Shown one piece after another: positions 8,614 to 19,189 of a stretch of DNA of 64,000 nucleotides. This DNA is from Microbacterium sp. Marseille-Q6965. Its GTDB lineage: Bacteria > Actinomycetota > Actinomycetes > Actinomycetales > Microbacteriaceae. The first letter of the stretch is position 1; every line of letters starts with the position of its first letter. A model generated the notes under the pieces. The model was not told the origin of the DNA. It saw only the letters and a program-made list of their open reading frames with translations, and ran no database searches. Position numbers and translations under genes: made by a program. The stretch covers positions 62,001-126,000 of the forward strand of contig NZ_CAMGZA010000003.1 in assembly GCF_946151065.1 (NCBI RefSeq), in the 5' to 3' direction.

Positions 8614-9171
8614 TCAGGAGTTGGCCTTCTCCACCCGCGCCACGAGGCCGAGGAAGGTGTCGAGATAGCTCTGCAGGAAAGCCTTGGTGCCCTCGTTGGT
8701 GATCTCGCGGTTCTCGTCGATGAGGCCGGGGGTGAGCTGGATGAAGCCCTCCGGCTGGCCCATCACGATGGCGTCGACGTGCGACAGCACGGCCTTCAGG
8801 TGCTGCTGCGCCGCGGCGGTCGCGATGCCGCCCTGCGAACCGCCGAGCACAGCGACGGGCTTGCGGCTGAGCGACATCTGGCCGTAGGGCCGGGCCGACC
8901 ACTCGATCGCGTTCTTCAGCACGCCGGGGATCGAGCGGTTGTACTCGGGGGTGACGATGAGCACGCCGTCGACGGCCTCGATCGCGGCCTTGAAGTCCTT
9001 GCCCTCCTGGGGGAAGTCGGCGTCGTAATCGGGCGAGTAGAAGGGCAGGTCCTTGATCGGGATCTCCACGAACTCGACGCCCTCGGGCGCGAGCTTCACA
9101 ACGGCCTCGGCGAGCGTGCGATTGATCGAGGTGCTGCTGATGCTGCCGACGATGTAGCCGATCTTGGTCAC
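8614..9171 (-). CDS. NADPH-dependent FMN reductase
   Basis: A 185-aa flavodoxin-like reductase of the NADPH_red/azoreductase family. The FMN phosphate-binding loop GSISSTSINR is at residues 9-18, the conserved PEYNRSIPGVLKNAIEW at about 75-92 and LGGSQGG near 110. Such enzymes reduce FMN, quinones or azo compounds and often respond to oxidative stress. Divergent from an ABC exporter operon; the physiological substrate is not evident. Confidence 0.88.
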   Translation of the reverse strand: MTKIGYIVGSISSTSINRTLAEAVVKLAPEGVEFVEIPIKDLPFYSPDYDADFPQEGKDFKAAIEAVDGVLIVTPEYNRSIPGVLKNAIEWSARPYGQMSLSRKPVAVLGGSQGGIATAAAQQHLKAVLSHVDAIVMGQPEGFIQLTPGLIDENREITNEGTKAFLQSYLDTFLGLVARVEKANS

Positions 9172-9378
9172 GATGATTGCTCCTGTACTGCGGAAGAGGC
9201 ATCCGGCCGGGCGGCCGATCCATTCACGTGCAAGTTCCTGTCGGCCGGATCTATTCCCCGCCTCTCGTGAAGCGCGCGCCCGCGTCCTCCGCCCCGCGGG
9301 GGAGGGGGCGCAATCCGCCTCGCGGCGGATGTGGCGAACCCGCCGTGATTCCTAGCCTGGAACCATCATCGAGAAGGG

Positions 9379-10269
9379 ATGACCATGCTGCGATTGCAGG
9401 GGATCACCAAGAGTTACGGGGAGCGCAGGGCGCTGGACGGGGTGACGTTCGACGTCTCCGCAGGCCGCCTCACCGGCTTCGTGGGAGGAAACGGCGCCGG
9501 CAAGACGACGACGATGCGGATCGTGCTCGGGCTGCTGGCGCGCGACGGCGGATCGGTCACTCTGGACGGCACGGAGGTCACGGCCGACGATCGCCGCCGC
9601 TTCGGGTACATGCCGGAGGAGCGCGGTCTCTACCCGAAGATGAAGGTGCTGGAGCAGATCACCTACCTCGCGCGGCTGCACGGCTTCGGTCACGCGGAGT
9701 CCGCGCGGCGCGCTCAGGACATCCTCGAGCGCCTCGGCCTCGAGGAGCGGCTCAACGACAACGTCGAGGCTCTCTCGCTCGGAAACCAGCAGCGCGCGCA
9801 GATCGCCGCCGCGCTCGTGCACGACCCCGAGGTGCTGATCCTCGACGAGCCCTTCTCGGGTCTCGATCCCCTCGCCGTCGACGTGGTGGCCGGCGTGCTG
9901 CAGGAGCGCGCCGCCGGCGGCGCCTCGGTGCTCTTCTCGTCGCACCAGCTCGACGTCGTCGAGCGCCTGTGCGACGACCTCGTCATCATCGCCGCCGGCT
10001 CGGTGCGCGCCGCGGGAGCGCGCGAGGTGCTCCGGGATCAGCACGCCACGCGCCGCTACGAGCTGGTGTCCTCCGGCGACGCCGGGTGGATCAGAGACGC
10101 ACCGGGCATCGAGGTGCTCGACTTCGACGGCGGTTACGCGCTGTTCGAGGCCGCTGACCAGGCGGCCGCCCAGCGCGTGCTGCAGCAGGCGGTCGCCCGC
10201 GGCGACGTGGCGAGCTTCACGCCGCAGCGCCCCTCTCTCGCACAGATCTTCAAGGAGGTCATCCAGTGA
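9379..10269 (+). CDS. ABC transporter ATP-binding protein (NatA-like)
   Basis: A 296-aa ABC ATPase with Walker A GGNGAGKT at about residues 36-43, YMPEERGLYPKM (Q-loop region), signature LSLGNQQR, Walker B LILDEPFSGLDP and H-loop SSHQLD. The C-terminal DUF4162-like extension is typical of NatA/YhaQ exporters. GAGAAGGG directly precedes the start and a TAGCCT -10 lies about 27 nt upstream. It overlaps the permease gene by GTGA. Together they probably export sodium, a drug or a peptide. Confidence 0.87.
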   Translation: MTMLRLQGITKSYGERRALDGVTFDVSAGRLTGFVGGNGAGKTTTMRIVLGLLARDGGSVTLDGTEVTADDRRRFGYMPEERGLYPKMKVLEQITYLARLHGFGHAESARRAQDILERLGLEERLNDNVEALSLGNQQRAQIAAALVHDPEVLILDEPFSGLDPLAVDVVAGVLQERAAGGASVLFSSHQLDVVERLCDDLVIIAAGSVRAAGAREVLRDQHATRRYELVSSGDAGWIRDAPGIEVLDFDGGYALFEAADQAAAQRVLQQAVARGDVASFTPQRPSLAQIFKEVIQ

Positions 10270-11360
10270 GCACCGCGCCCCAGCGCCTCTCGCCCCTGCA
10301 GTCCACCTGGCTCGTCGCCGAGCGGGACATCACGGGCCGTTTGCGCAGCAAGTCGTTCATCATCTCGACGCTTCTCCTGCTCCTCATCGTCGTGGGAGGC
10401 ATCGTCGTGATGGGCATCGTCAACGCCACGTCGGGCGGCACCCCGGTGGCCGCCACGCCCGATGTCGCGGCGACCCTGCCCGACACCGACGCGCTGGAGG
10501 TCACCGAGGTCGCCGACAGGGAGGAGGGCGAGCAGCTCGTGCGCGACGGCGAGGTGGACGCCCTCGTGCTGCCGAGCGCCGATTCGCCGACGGGCGCGGA
10601 GATCGTCGCGCTCACCGAGGCGCCCTCGGAGGTCGTCTCGCTCCTGTCGGTGGCGCCCGAGGTGACGCTGCTGGAGGAGTCCGGTGTGCCGTTCTTCCTG
10701 CGCTACATGCTGGGCCTGATCTTCGGCATGGTGTTCATGGGCGCCGCGCTGAGCTTCGCGATGCCCATCTCCACGGCCGTCGTCGAGGAAAAGCAGACCC
10801 GGGTCATCGAGATCCTCATCTCCACCGTCCCCTCGCGGGTGCTGCTCGCGGGAAAGGTGCTGGGCAACCTCGTGCTGTCGATGGGTCAGATCCTGCTCAT
10901 CATCGCCGCCGCGACGATCTCTCTCGCCGTCACCGGCCAGTCCGACGTGCTGAGCGATTTCGGTGCGCCCATGGCGTGGTTCGCCGTGTTCTTCCTGTTC
11001 GGCTTCCCCATCCTGTCGGCGATGTTCGCCGCCGCGGGCGCGATGGTCTCGCGCCAGGAGGACATCAGCCCCACGGTCACGCCGCTCATGTTCCTCGTGA
11101 TGATCCCGTTCTACCTCGCCGTCTTCCTCGGCGAGAATCCGCTGATCATGACGATCATGTCGTACGTGCCGTTCTCGGCGGCCGTGGCGATGCCCATCCG
11201 CCTGTACTTCGACGAGGCACTGTGGTGGGAGCCCATCCTGTCGCTCGGCATCATGGCGGCCACGTGCGTCGCGATCGTGCTGCTCGGCGCGCGCATCTAC
11301 GAGAACTCGCTGCTGCGCATGGGTGGGCGGGTCAAGCTCACGGAGGCGCTCAAGAGCTGA
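10266..11360 (+). CDS. ABC transporter permease (NatB-like, ABC-2 family)
   Basis: A 364-aa membrane protein starting with GTG that overlaps the ATPase stop. One N-terminal helix (about 33-52) is followed by an extracytoplasmic domain of about 110 residues, then five helices from residue 150 to the C-terminus. This is the NatB/ABC2_membrane_3 topology. The conserved EEKQTRVIEILISTVPSR segment marks the coupling region. A strong terminator follows. Confidence 0.87.
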   Translation: MSTAPQRLSPLQSTWLVAERDITGRLRSKSFIISTLLLLLIVVGGIVVMGIVNATSGGTPVAATPDVAATLPDTDALEVTEVADREEGEQLVRDGEVDALVLPSADSPTGAEIVALTEAPSEVVSLLSVAPEVTLLEESGVPFFLRYMLGLIFGMVFMGAALSFAMPISTAVVEEKQTRVIEILISTVPSRVLLAGKVLGNLVLSMGQILLIIAAATISLAVTGQSDVLSDFGAPMAWFAVFFLFGFPILSAMFAAAGAMVSRQEDISPTVTPLMFLVMIPFYLAVFLGENPLIMTIMSYVPFSAAVAMPIRLYFDEALWWEPILSLGIMAATCVAIVLLGARIYENSLLRMGGRVKLTEALKS

Positions 11361-11371
11361 CGCCGCGCACG

Positions 11372-11407
11372 AAGGGCGCCCCGGGATCTGGATCCCGGGG
11401 CGCCCTT
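11372..11407. terminator. strong bidirectional terminator hairpin
   Basis: A 17-bp perfect stem (AAGGGCGCCCCGGGATC with its complement), with only two bases between the arms, between the convergent permease and membrane-anchored protein genes. The arms end in TT on the plus strand and on the minus strand, so it suits both directions. Confidence 0.85.
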
Positions 11408-11416
11408 GTGTTCTCG

Positions 11417-12472
11417 TCAGTGCAGCGGCATGCTGCCGAGCATCTCGTCGGCGGTGTCGCCGGAGTACGCCCCGGCGTCGCACCAGTAGAAACCGACGGT
11501 GCTCATCTGCTGCGCGACGAAGCTGCGGACGTACCAACGCTCCATGATGTGGGTGTCGCCGTCGACCACCTCGACGTCGTAGGTGCCGAACTCGATGGGG
11601 CCGTGCGTCGCGGAGCGGAGGGCGACCGTGGCACCGGCCTCGTAGCTGCCGCTCTCGGCGCCACCGGCGTAGTCCTGGAAGTACGCATCGACGCCGGTCG
11701 CGGTCGCGCCCTCGTCGTCCATGCCCTGCACCTCGTCGGCGGCCAGCAGGTCGTACACGTCGATGTCGAGGTAGCAGCCGGTGCTGTCGTTCACCCAGAA
11801 GGTGTCGTCCTCCGGGTCGTCGGCCGGCGTCCAGTCCGACCCGAGCGCCGGCTCGGCCCAGAACGGCTGGGCGTCGTCCGGCAGGGCGTCGGAGAGGGCG
11901 TAACCCTCGCCCTCACCCGCCTGCGGCTGCCCGCCCCCCGAGGGCTGCGCCGCCGTGTGCGGCAGTACGAGGGTGATCACGAGCACGACGGCGACGGTGG
12001 CCCCGACGACGACCAGCGCACCGGCGCCGATCAGCCACCACGCCCAGGCGGGAACGCGCCTCCTCGGCGGTCGCCCTCCTCCCGGAGCGCCGTGCCCGGG
12101 CGGCTGCGCACCGTAACCTCCGGGCTGCGCCACGTACCCACCCGCCGGTGCGCCGTAGCCGGGCGCCTTCGTGGGGTATCCACCGGGCGACGCGCCATAC
12201 GCACCGGGCCGCGCGCCGACGTCAGGCGACGGGGCCGCGTGGCCCGGTTGCTGCGGCGGGCCGAAGCCGGGCTGCCCGTACGGCTGCGCCGCGCCGTATC
12301 CCGGCTGCCCCGACGACGCCTGCCCGGAGGACTGCGGCTGGCCCTGCTGCACCGGCTGCGCGGGCCACGCGCCCTGATGTCCGTACCCCTGCGCTTCCGC
12401 CGATTGCTGCGGCGGCCACGGCGGCGTGCCGCCCTGGCCCTGCGGGCTCCGCCCCGATACGTCGTCGCTCAT
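11417..12472 (-). CDS. proline/glycine-rich membrane-anchored secreted protein, unknown function
   Basis: A 351-aa protein with three parts. A low-complexity cytoplasmic N-terminus (residues 1-150) is rich in Gln, Pro, Gly and Tyr with many GYG/PGG units. One transmembrane helix (about 155-178, AWWLIGAGALVVVGATVAVV) follows a basic RPPRRR stop. An extracytoplasmic domain of about 170 residues has four scattered cysteines. Similar layouts occur in many actinobacterial envelope proteins. No enzyme motif is visible. It has a leader of its own and no operon partner. Confidence 0.65.
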   Translation of the reverse strand: MSDDVSGRSPQGQGGTPPWPPQQSAEAQGYGHQGAWPAQPVQQGQPQSSGQASSGQPGYGAAQPYGQPGFGPPQQPGHAAPSPDVGARPGAYGASPGGYPTKAPGYGAPAGGYVAQPGGYGAQPPGHGAPGGGRPPRRRVPAWAWWLIGAGALVVVGATVAVVLVITLVLPHTAAQPSGGGQPQAGEGEGYALSDALPDDAQPFWAEPALGSDWTPADDPEDDTFWVNDSTGCYLDIDVYDLLAADEVQGMDDEGATATGVDAYFQDYAGGAESGSYEAGATVALRSATHGPIEFGTYDVEVVDGDTHIMERWYVRSFVAQQMSTVGFYWCDAGAYSGDTADEMLGSMPLH

Positions 12473-12610
12473 GCCGACCCCCCTGCTTGTCCTCCCTCGA
12501 CTATCCCGGCTCGGCCCCGCGAGGGCAAACGCGCGTGCGCGCCCGGGTCGGGCACAGCAGGGGAGAGCGGCGGCAGCCCGTCCCGCAGGCGGGACGACGG
12601 GCGCGGGCGC

Positions 12611-14761
<2,151 letters not shown>

Positions 14762-14796
14762 CCGCCCACCTCCATCGTTCTGCACCAACGCGCTAA

Positions 14797-14817
14797 CTTG
14801 AGTCGCGCCCACTCAAG
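14797..14817. promoter_or_regulatory. HAIR operator (HspR binding site) of clpB
   Basis: CTTGAGT-N7-ACTCAAG is an exact match to the HspR-associated inverted repeat known from Streptomyces and Mycobacterium heat-shock promoters; the arms extend to AACTTGAGT/ACTCAAGTT at 14795-14819. It lies 36 nt before clpB, so HspR would repress clpB until heat shock. The hspR gene is not in this window. Confidence 0.9.
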
Positions 14818-14854
14818 TTTAGCAATGTGGCGGGCGGAGGAACACCCTCGCAAC

Positions 14855-15880
14855 TCAGGCCGGGACGGCCTCGCGTACGCGCTCACCCTCCTCCGCGGCG
14901 GCTCGTCCCGCTGCCGCCGCCGCCTCCGGGGTGCAGCAGAAGCGGGCGCGGTAGGCGGTGGGGGTGGTGCCGAGGGTGCGCCCGAAGTTCTGGCGCAGCA
15001 CGGCGGCCGAGCCGAATCCGCACTCGGCCGCAATGCGGTCGAGGCCCCAGTCGGTGCGCTCCAGCAACCGCTGCGCGTGCAGCACGCGCTGGCGCGCGAG
15101 CCAGGCGGCGGGCGTGGTGCCATGATCGGCCTTGAAGCGGCGCGCGAAGGTGCGCGGCGACATGTGAGCGTGTGCGGCGAGATCGTCGACCGTGAGGTCG
15201 CGGCGCAGATTCTCGAGCGCCCAGTCGAGCGTGCGCGCGAGCGACATGCCATGCGCCTCGGGCAGCGGGTGCAGGATGAACTGCGCCTGGCCACCGTCCC
15301 GCTGCGGCGCGACGACCATGCGGCGCGCGACGACGTTGGTCAGCTCGGCGCCGATCTCCTGCCGCAGCAGGTGCAGGCACGCGTCGATGCCCGCCGCCGT
15401 GCCCGCGCTCGTGATGATCCGGCCGTCCTGCACGTAGAGCACGTCGGGGTCCACCGCGACGCGGGGGTAGCGGCGCGTCAGCTCGTCCGTGTACATCCAG
15501 TGCGTCGTCGCGCGCCGGCCGTCGAGCACGCCGGCGGCGGCAAGCGCGAACGCGCCGCTGCACACGCTCATCACCCAGGCGCCGCGATCGGCGGCCCGAC
15601 GCACGACGTCGATGACGCGGGGGTCGATCTCGTCCCACGACGCCCGCGGCGTGGCGGTGACGACCACGACATCGGCCTCGTCGGCGAAGGACAGGTCGTT
15701 GTCGATGAGAAGCGAGAAACCCATGGTGGTCGCCACCCGACCGGGGTCGGGCGTGACGGGGCGGAAGTCGAAGGTGGGCACGCCCTGCTCCGAGCGGTCG
15801 AGGCCGAACGCCTCGCAGACCACACCGAACTCGAAGGGCGCCGCGCCCTCCATCACGATGCACGCGACGGTCCTGATCAC
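14855..15880 (-). CDS. GlxA family AraC-type transcriptional regulator
   Basis: A 341-aa regulator with an N-terminal DJ-1/PfpI-like amidase domain (about 1-175, with the nucleophile-elbow Cys in MSVCSGAFALA) and a C-terminal AraC HTH pair (about 230-325, DDLAAHAHMSPRTFARRFK and IAAECGFGS). The amidase domain usually senses a ligand instead of catalysing. The GTG at 15880 is chosen over an upstream ATG because homology starts at VIRTVACIVMEG and GGAGGAAGGGG precedes it. An inverted repeat upstream may be its operator. Confidence 0.82.
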   Translation of the reverse strand: MIRTVACIVMEGAAPFEFGVVCEAFGLDRSEQGVPTFDFRPVTPDPGRVATTMGFSLLIDNDLSFADEADVVVVTATPRASWDEIDPRVIDVVRRAADRGAWVMSVCSGAFALAAAGVLDGRRATTHWMYTDELTRRYPRVAVDPDVLYVQDGRIITSAGTAAGIDACLHLLRQEIGAELTNVVARRMVVAPQRDGGQAQFILHPLPEAHGMSLARTLDWALENLRRDLTVDDLAAHAHMSPRTFARRFKADHGTTPAAWLARQRVLHAQRLLERTDWGLDRIAAECGFGSAAVLRQNFGRTLGTTPTAYRARFCCTPEAAAAAGRAAAEEGERVREAVPA

Positions 15881-15900
15881 GGCCGCCCCTTCCTCCGATG

Positions 15901-15946
15901 GCAGGAATCCTGCGGCCGGTGACGGTTCGCGTGGCCGGATTCCTGC
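15901..15946. promoter_or_regulatory. possible operator upstream of the GlxA-type regulator
   Basis: GCAGGAATCCTGC (15901-15913) is a near-perfect palindrome, and its half ATTCCTGC recurs inverted at 15939-15946. The pair lies 20-65 nt upstream of the regulator start, between two divergent genes, which suits autoregulation. Confidence 0.45.
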
Positions 15947-16003
15947 GATGTGCGTCGAGTCTGCCACTCGTGTCCGATTTCACGCAACCGTAGCTTTTCG
16001 GAC

Positions 16004-16150
16004 ATGGATCTTCTGCTCGGCATTCTGCTCACCGCCGCGGCCGTGGCGGGCGTCACGCTCACCCTTTGGCTGCTGCCCAACGACGGGTACGGTCAGCGGG
16101 TGTTCGGCACCGACGACTGGGGGCGCGTCGATCCGTCCGTGCGCCCCTGA
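16004..16150 (+). CDS. 48-aa single-pass membrane protein
   Basis: A short protein with one hydrophobic helix (about residues 2-24) and an exposed tail ending in YGQRVFGTDDWGRVDPSVRP. No family recognised. Support comes from TAGCTT at 15991-15996, which ends 7 nt before the ATG like other near-leaderless genes here, and from strongly GC-ending codons. It sits divergent from the GlxA regulator and convergent with the rhodanese gene. Confidence 0.6.
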   Translation: MDLLLGILLTAAAVAGVTLTLWLLPNDGYGQRVFGTDDWGRVDPSVRP

Positions 16151-16157
16151 GACGCGA

Positions 16158-16571
16158 TCAGCGCCGCACGCCGGTCAGCGGATCGACGGGATGGCGCGTC
16201 TCGCCCTCGTCCGTCACCACGGGGTACCCCTCGCGCGCCCAGTACTCGAAGCCCCCGATCATGAGCTTCACCTCGTACCCGAGCTCGGCGAAGGCGAGCG
16301 CCGCCTTGTCACCGCCGTTGCAGCCGGGGCTCCAGCAGTACACGACGACCGGTGTGCCGGCGGGGATCTCGGCCGTCGCGCGGGCGGGGATCTCGCGGGG
16401 GGGCAGATGGATCGCGCCCCTCGCGCGGCCCTGTGCCCAGGCCTCGGCCGACCGCGTGTCGACGAGGGCGAAGCGCCGGCCCGCCTTCTGCGCGGCCCGC
16501 ACGTCGGCGGGATCGGTCTCGAAGGCGAGCTTGGCGCGGTAGTGGGCGGCGATGTCGGCGGCAGCGGTCAT
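16158..16571 (-). CDS. rhodanese-like sulfurtransferase
   Basis: A 137-aa single-domain rhodanese. The substrate Asp region is ALVDTRSAEAWAQGRARGAIHLP, and the active-site loop is YCWSPGCNGGDKAA, with a cysteine at the catalytic position. It probably transfers sulfane sulfur, or acts as a phosphatase-like sensor. The ATG at 16571 is preceded by TACGGT 7 nt upstream on the minus strand. It is a single gene, separate from the glycosyltransferases. Confidence 0.82.
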   Translation of the reverse strand: MTAAADIAAHYRAKLAFETDPADVRAAQKAGRRFALVDTRSAEAWAQGRARGAIHLPPREIPARATAEIPAGTPVVVYCWSPGCNGGDKAALAFAELGYEVKLMIGGFEYWAREGYPVVTDEGETRHPVDPLTGVRR

Positions 16572-16670
16572 GCGCCACACCGTACGCCGCCGCGCGCGCC
16601 GACGATCCGCCGCCGCGGCAGAACGGCAGGATCCGGGCGCTCCGTGGCAGGGGAGGAGCGGAGGCCGCGC

Positions 16671-17876
16671 TCAGCGCGAGCGCACGCGCTCGTACACCTC
16701 GATCATCGCGGCCGTGCTCGCCGACTGGCGGAAGCGCGCACCGACGGCCGGGTCGGGCACCGGGGCCGCGCCGGCGCGGATGTCGGCCGCGGCGCGCCGC
16801 AGGGCCTCGGCGAGCGCGTCGACGGACGGGTCGGCGCGAGACGGGTCGCCGACGTGCCAGACCCCCGAACCCACCTCGGCGGCGATGTCGGGGTCGCTCA
16901 TGACGGAGGGGGTGCCGAGCGCCGCCGCCTCGAAGGGGGTCATGCCCTGCGTCTCGAACCCGAGGGACGTCTGCACGAGCGCATCGGCGGCGCGCACCCG
17001 TGCGAGCGTCTGCTCGTAGGGCAGGCCGCCCAGGAAACGAACGGTCTCTTCGAGCCCGTAGCGGCGCACGAGCCGCCGCGCGGCGCGGCGCTGGGCCCCG
17101 TCGCCGATCACCTCGACGCGCATCGGCACGGCGGCGCGCGCGACGGCCCGGAGGAACGGCAGCAGGCGTTTCTCCGGGCTCATCCGGCCGATCCAGACGA
17201 AGTGGGGCACGTCGCCGTCGCGCGCCTCGGCATCCTCCGCCCGCATCCGCTCGAGCAGCTCGTCGTCCATGCCGTTCCAGATCGCGTCGACGCGCTCGGC
17301 GACGCCGTGCCGCTCGAGGCGACGCGCGAAGTGGTGCGACGGCGCCGTGACGGCGGCGGCGGTGCGGGCGAGCCCGCGCAGGTAGTCCCAGCCGTCCGAG
17401 CCGGGGCCGGATCCCGGCATCGCACGCCGTCGCCACACGTTCAACGCCCGGAGCAGCAGCCCCGGGCACGGCGTGGTGGCGCGCAAGCCGACGTCGACCC
17501 TGTTGTGCATCGTGTGCACCACCGGCAGGCCGTGGCGGCGCGCGTAGCGGTACCCGAGGAAGGCGCTCCAGAAGTCCGCCTGCACGTGCACGATGTCGGC
17601 ATGCGGGCGCGACGCCAGCACCCTCTCCACCGCCGCATCCGAGCGCGCCCCCGGCCACGTGAACGAGTACTCGAGGTCAAGGGTGACGGGGATCGACGGC
17701 AGGTCGCGGTACGCCGGATCGGCGGCGTTCACCGAGGCGCGGGGGCCATGCCGGCGCGGGGCGACGATCGACACCGTGTGCCCCGCGCGCTCGAGGTAGC
17801 GCCGCTGCAGCCGCGTCGAGACCTGAGCGCCGCCCAGCGTCTCGACGTGCTGGTCGGCGAACATCACGATGTGCAC
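16671..17876 (-). CDS. glycosyltransferase, GT4 family
   Basis: A 401-aa retaining glycosyltransferase with GT-B fold. The N-terminal domain starts MHIVMFADQHVETLGGAQ, and the C-terminal donor-binding domain has VWIGRMSPEKRL and the family signature E-x7-E near FETQGMTPFEAAALGTPSVMSD. It has a GTG start 6 nt after the stop of the neighbouring glycosyltransferase, so both are in one operon. It may add mannose or another sugar to a lipid carrier or cell-envelope glycan. The acceptor is unknown. Confidence 0.83.
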   Translation of the reverse strand: MHIVMFADQHVETLGGAQVSTRLQRRYLERAGHTVSIVAPRRHGPRASVNAADPAYRDLPSIPVTLDLEYSFTWPGARSDAAVERVLASRPHADIVHVQADFWSAFLGYRYARRHGLPVVHTMHNRVDVGLRATTPCPGLLLRALNVWRRRAMPGSGPGSDGWDYLRGLARTAAAVTAPSHHFARRLERHGVAERVDAIWNGMDDELLERMRAEDAEARDGDVPHFVWIGRMSPEKRLLPFLRAVARAAVPMRVEVIGDGAQRRAARRLVRRYGLEETVRFLGGLPYEQTLARVRAADALVQTSLGFETQGMTPFEAAALGTPSVMSDPDIAAEVGSGVWHVGDPSRADPSVDALAEALRRAAADIRAGAAPVPDPAVGARFRQSASTAAMIEVYERVRSR

Positions 17877-17882
17877 GGCGAC

Positions 17883-19070
17883 TTACTCCGGCAGGGGTTC
17901 GCCGCGGTACAGCGCCTCGAAGGTGTCGAGCGTGCGGTTGATGTCGTGCGCCTGCACCATCGCCAGCGACGCCTCCTGCATGCGGCGACGTTCCTCGGGG
18001 GAGGCCGTGAGCACGTCGGTGAGGCGAGCGGCGAGCGCGTCCACGTCCTCCGGGGGGAAGAGGTAGCCGTTCTCGCCCTCGTGCACGAGGTGCGGCAGCG
18101 CCACCGCGTCGGCCGCGACGACGGGAAGGCCCGACGCCATCGCCTCCATCGTGGCGATGGATTGCAGCTCGGCGATGGAGGCGATCGCGAACACGCTGGC
18201 GCGCGTGAGCGCGGCGCGCAGCTCCTCATCGGTCGTGTGGCCGAAGAAGGTGACGCGCTCGCGGATGCCGAGCTCGAGGGCGAGCTTCTCCAACGCGGGC
18301 CGCTGATCCCCGTCGCCGACGAGGTCGAGCTTCACATCGAGGGCCGGATCGAGCTTCGCCACCGCCCGCAGCAGCACGTCGACGTGCTTCTCGGTCGTGA
18401 TGCGACCGACGAAGACGACGCGGTTCTCGGTGCGGGGCGACAGGTCGGCCGTGTACTTCGACTGGTCGATGCCGCAACTGATGGGAATCACGCCGGCGAT
18501 GTCGATCGTCGACTCCAGGTAGTCGGCCGCCTTGCGCGTGGGGGTCGTGACGGCGGCCGTGAGGTCGAACGTGCGCTTCGCGTCCGACCACGCCCACTTC
18601 ACGAGCACCTTGTTCAGCGCATCGGGCAGCAGCGTCGAGTCCACGATGTTCTCGGGCATGACGTGGTTCGTGGCGATCACCGGGATGCCGCGCTTGCGGG
18701 CCTCGCGCGCCAAGCCCCTGCCGATCACGATGTGCGACTGGATGTGCACGACGTCGGGCCGCACCCGGTCGAGCACGACGCGCGCGTAGTGCTTGGAGCG
18801 CCACGGCCAGACGAACCGGAGCCATTCGTGCCCTGGCCAGCGCACCGAGGGCAGGCGGTGCATCACAAGCTCGCGCCCCTCAATGGTCTCGGGCCGCGGC
18901 TCGGCGCGCCGATACCGCGTGTTCGGGGCGGAGACATGCACCTCGTGCCCGCGCTCGACGAGACCCGCGGCCAGCCGCTCCGCAAAGCGGGCGGCGCCGT
19001 TGATGTCGGGCGAGAACGTGTCGCATCCGAGGAGGATCTTCAGCGGCTGCTCGTTCGACGTATGGTCCAC
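17883..19070 (-). CDS. glycosyltransferase, GT4 family
   Basis: A 395-aa GT-B glycosyltransferase, first gene of a two-gene operon. The N-terminus LLGCDTFSPDINGAARFAERLAAGL and the donor-domain motif VFVGRITTEKHVDVLLRA are typical of the actinobacterial PimB/MgtA-like group, with EAMASGLPVVAADAVALPHLV as the E-x7-E region. The GTG start at 19070 is preceded at 6 nt by TAACTT (leaderless). A role in glycolipid or lipomannan-like envelope synthesis is an inference. Confidence 0.83.
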   Translation of the reverse strand: MDHTSNEQPLKILLGCDTFSPDINGAARFAERLAAGLVERGHEVHVSAPNTRYRRAEPRPETIEGRELVMHRLPSVRWPGHEWLRFVWPWRSKHYARVVLDRVRPDVVHIQSHIVIGRGLAREARKRGIPVIATNHVMPENIVDSTLLPDALNKVLVKWAWSDAKRTFDLTAAVTTPTRKAADYLESTIDIAGVIPISCGIDQSKYTADLSPRTENRVVFVGRITTEKHVDVLLRAVAKLDPALDVKLDLVGDGDQRPALEKLALELGIRERVTFFGHTTDEELRAALTRASVFAIASIAELQSIATMEAMASGLPVVAADAVALPHLVHEGENGYLFPPEDVDALAARLTDVLTASPEERRRMQEASLAMVQAHDINRTLDTFEALYRGEPLPE

Positions 19071-19076
19071 CCCACG

Positions 19077-19082
19077 AAGTTA
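19077..19082 (-). promoter_or_regulatory. -10 box of the glycosyltransferase operon
   Basis: TAACTT on the minus strand with exactly 6 nt to the GTG at 19070. It decides the start in a frame that is open far upstream. Confidence 0.5.
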
Positions 19083-19189
19083 CCCGGGCAGGGGCCGGTT
19101 TTCGTGGCGCCCTGCCGGTTTCGGGGGTTACCCGGAACACCGCCCGGCGCCCGCACCGCCCGCGGGCCCGACGCGGGGCCCCGAACAGA

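Noticed and set aside
9224..9236. TTCACGTGCAA upstream of the FMN reductase gene
   Set aside because: Only the central CACGTG matches parS; the right arm is wrong and the site is 37 kb from the parS cluster.
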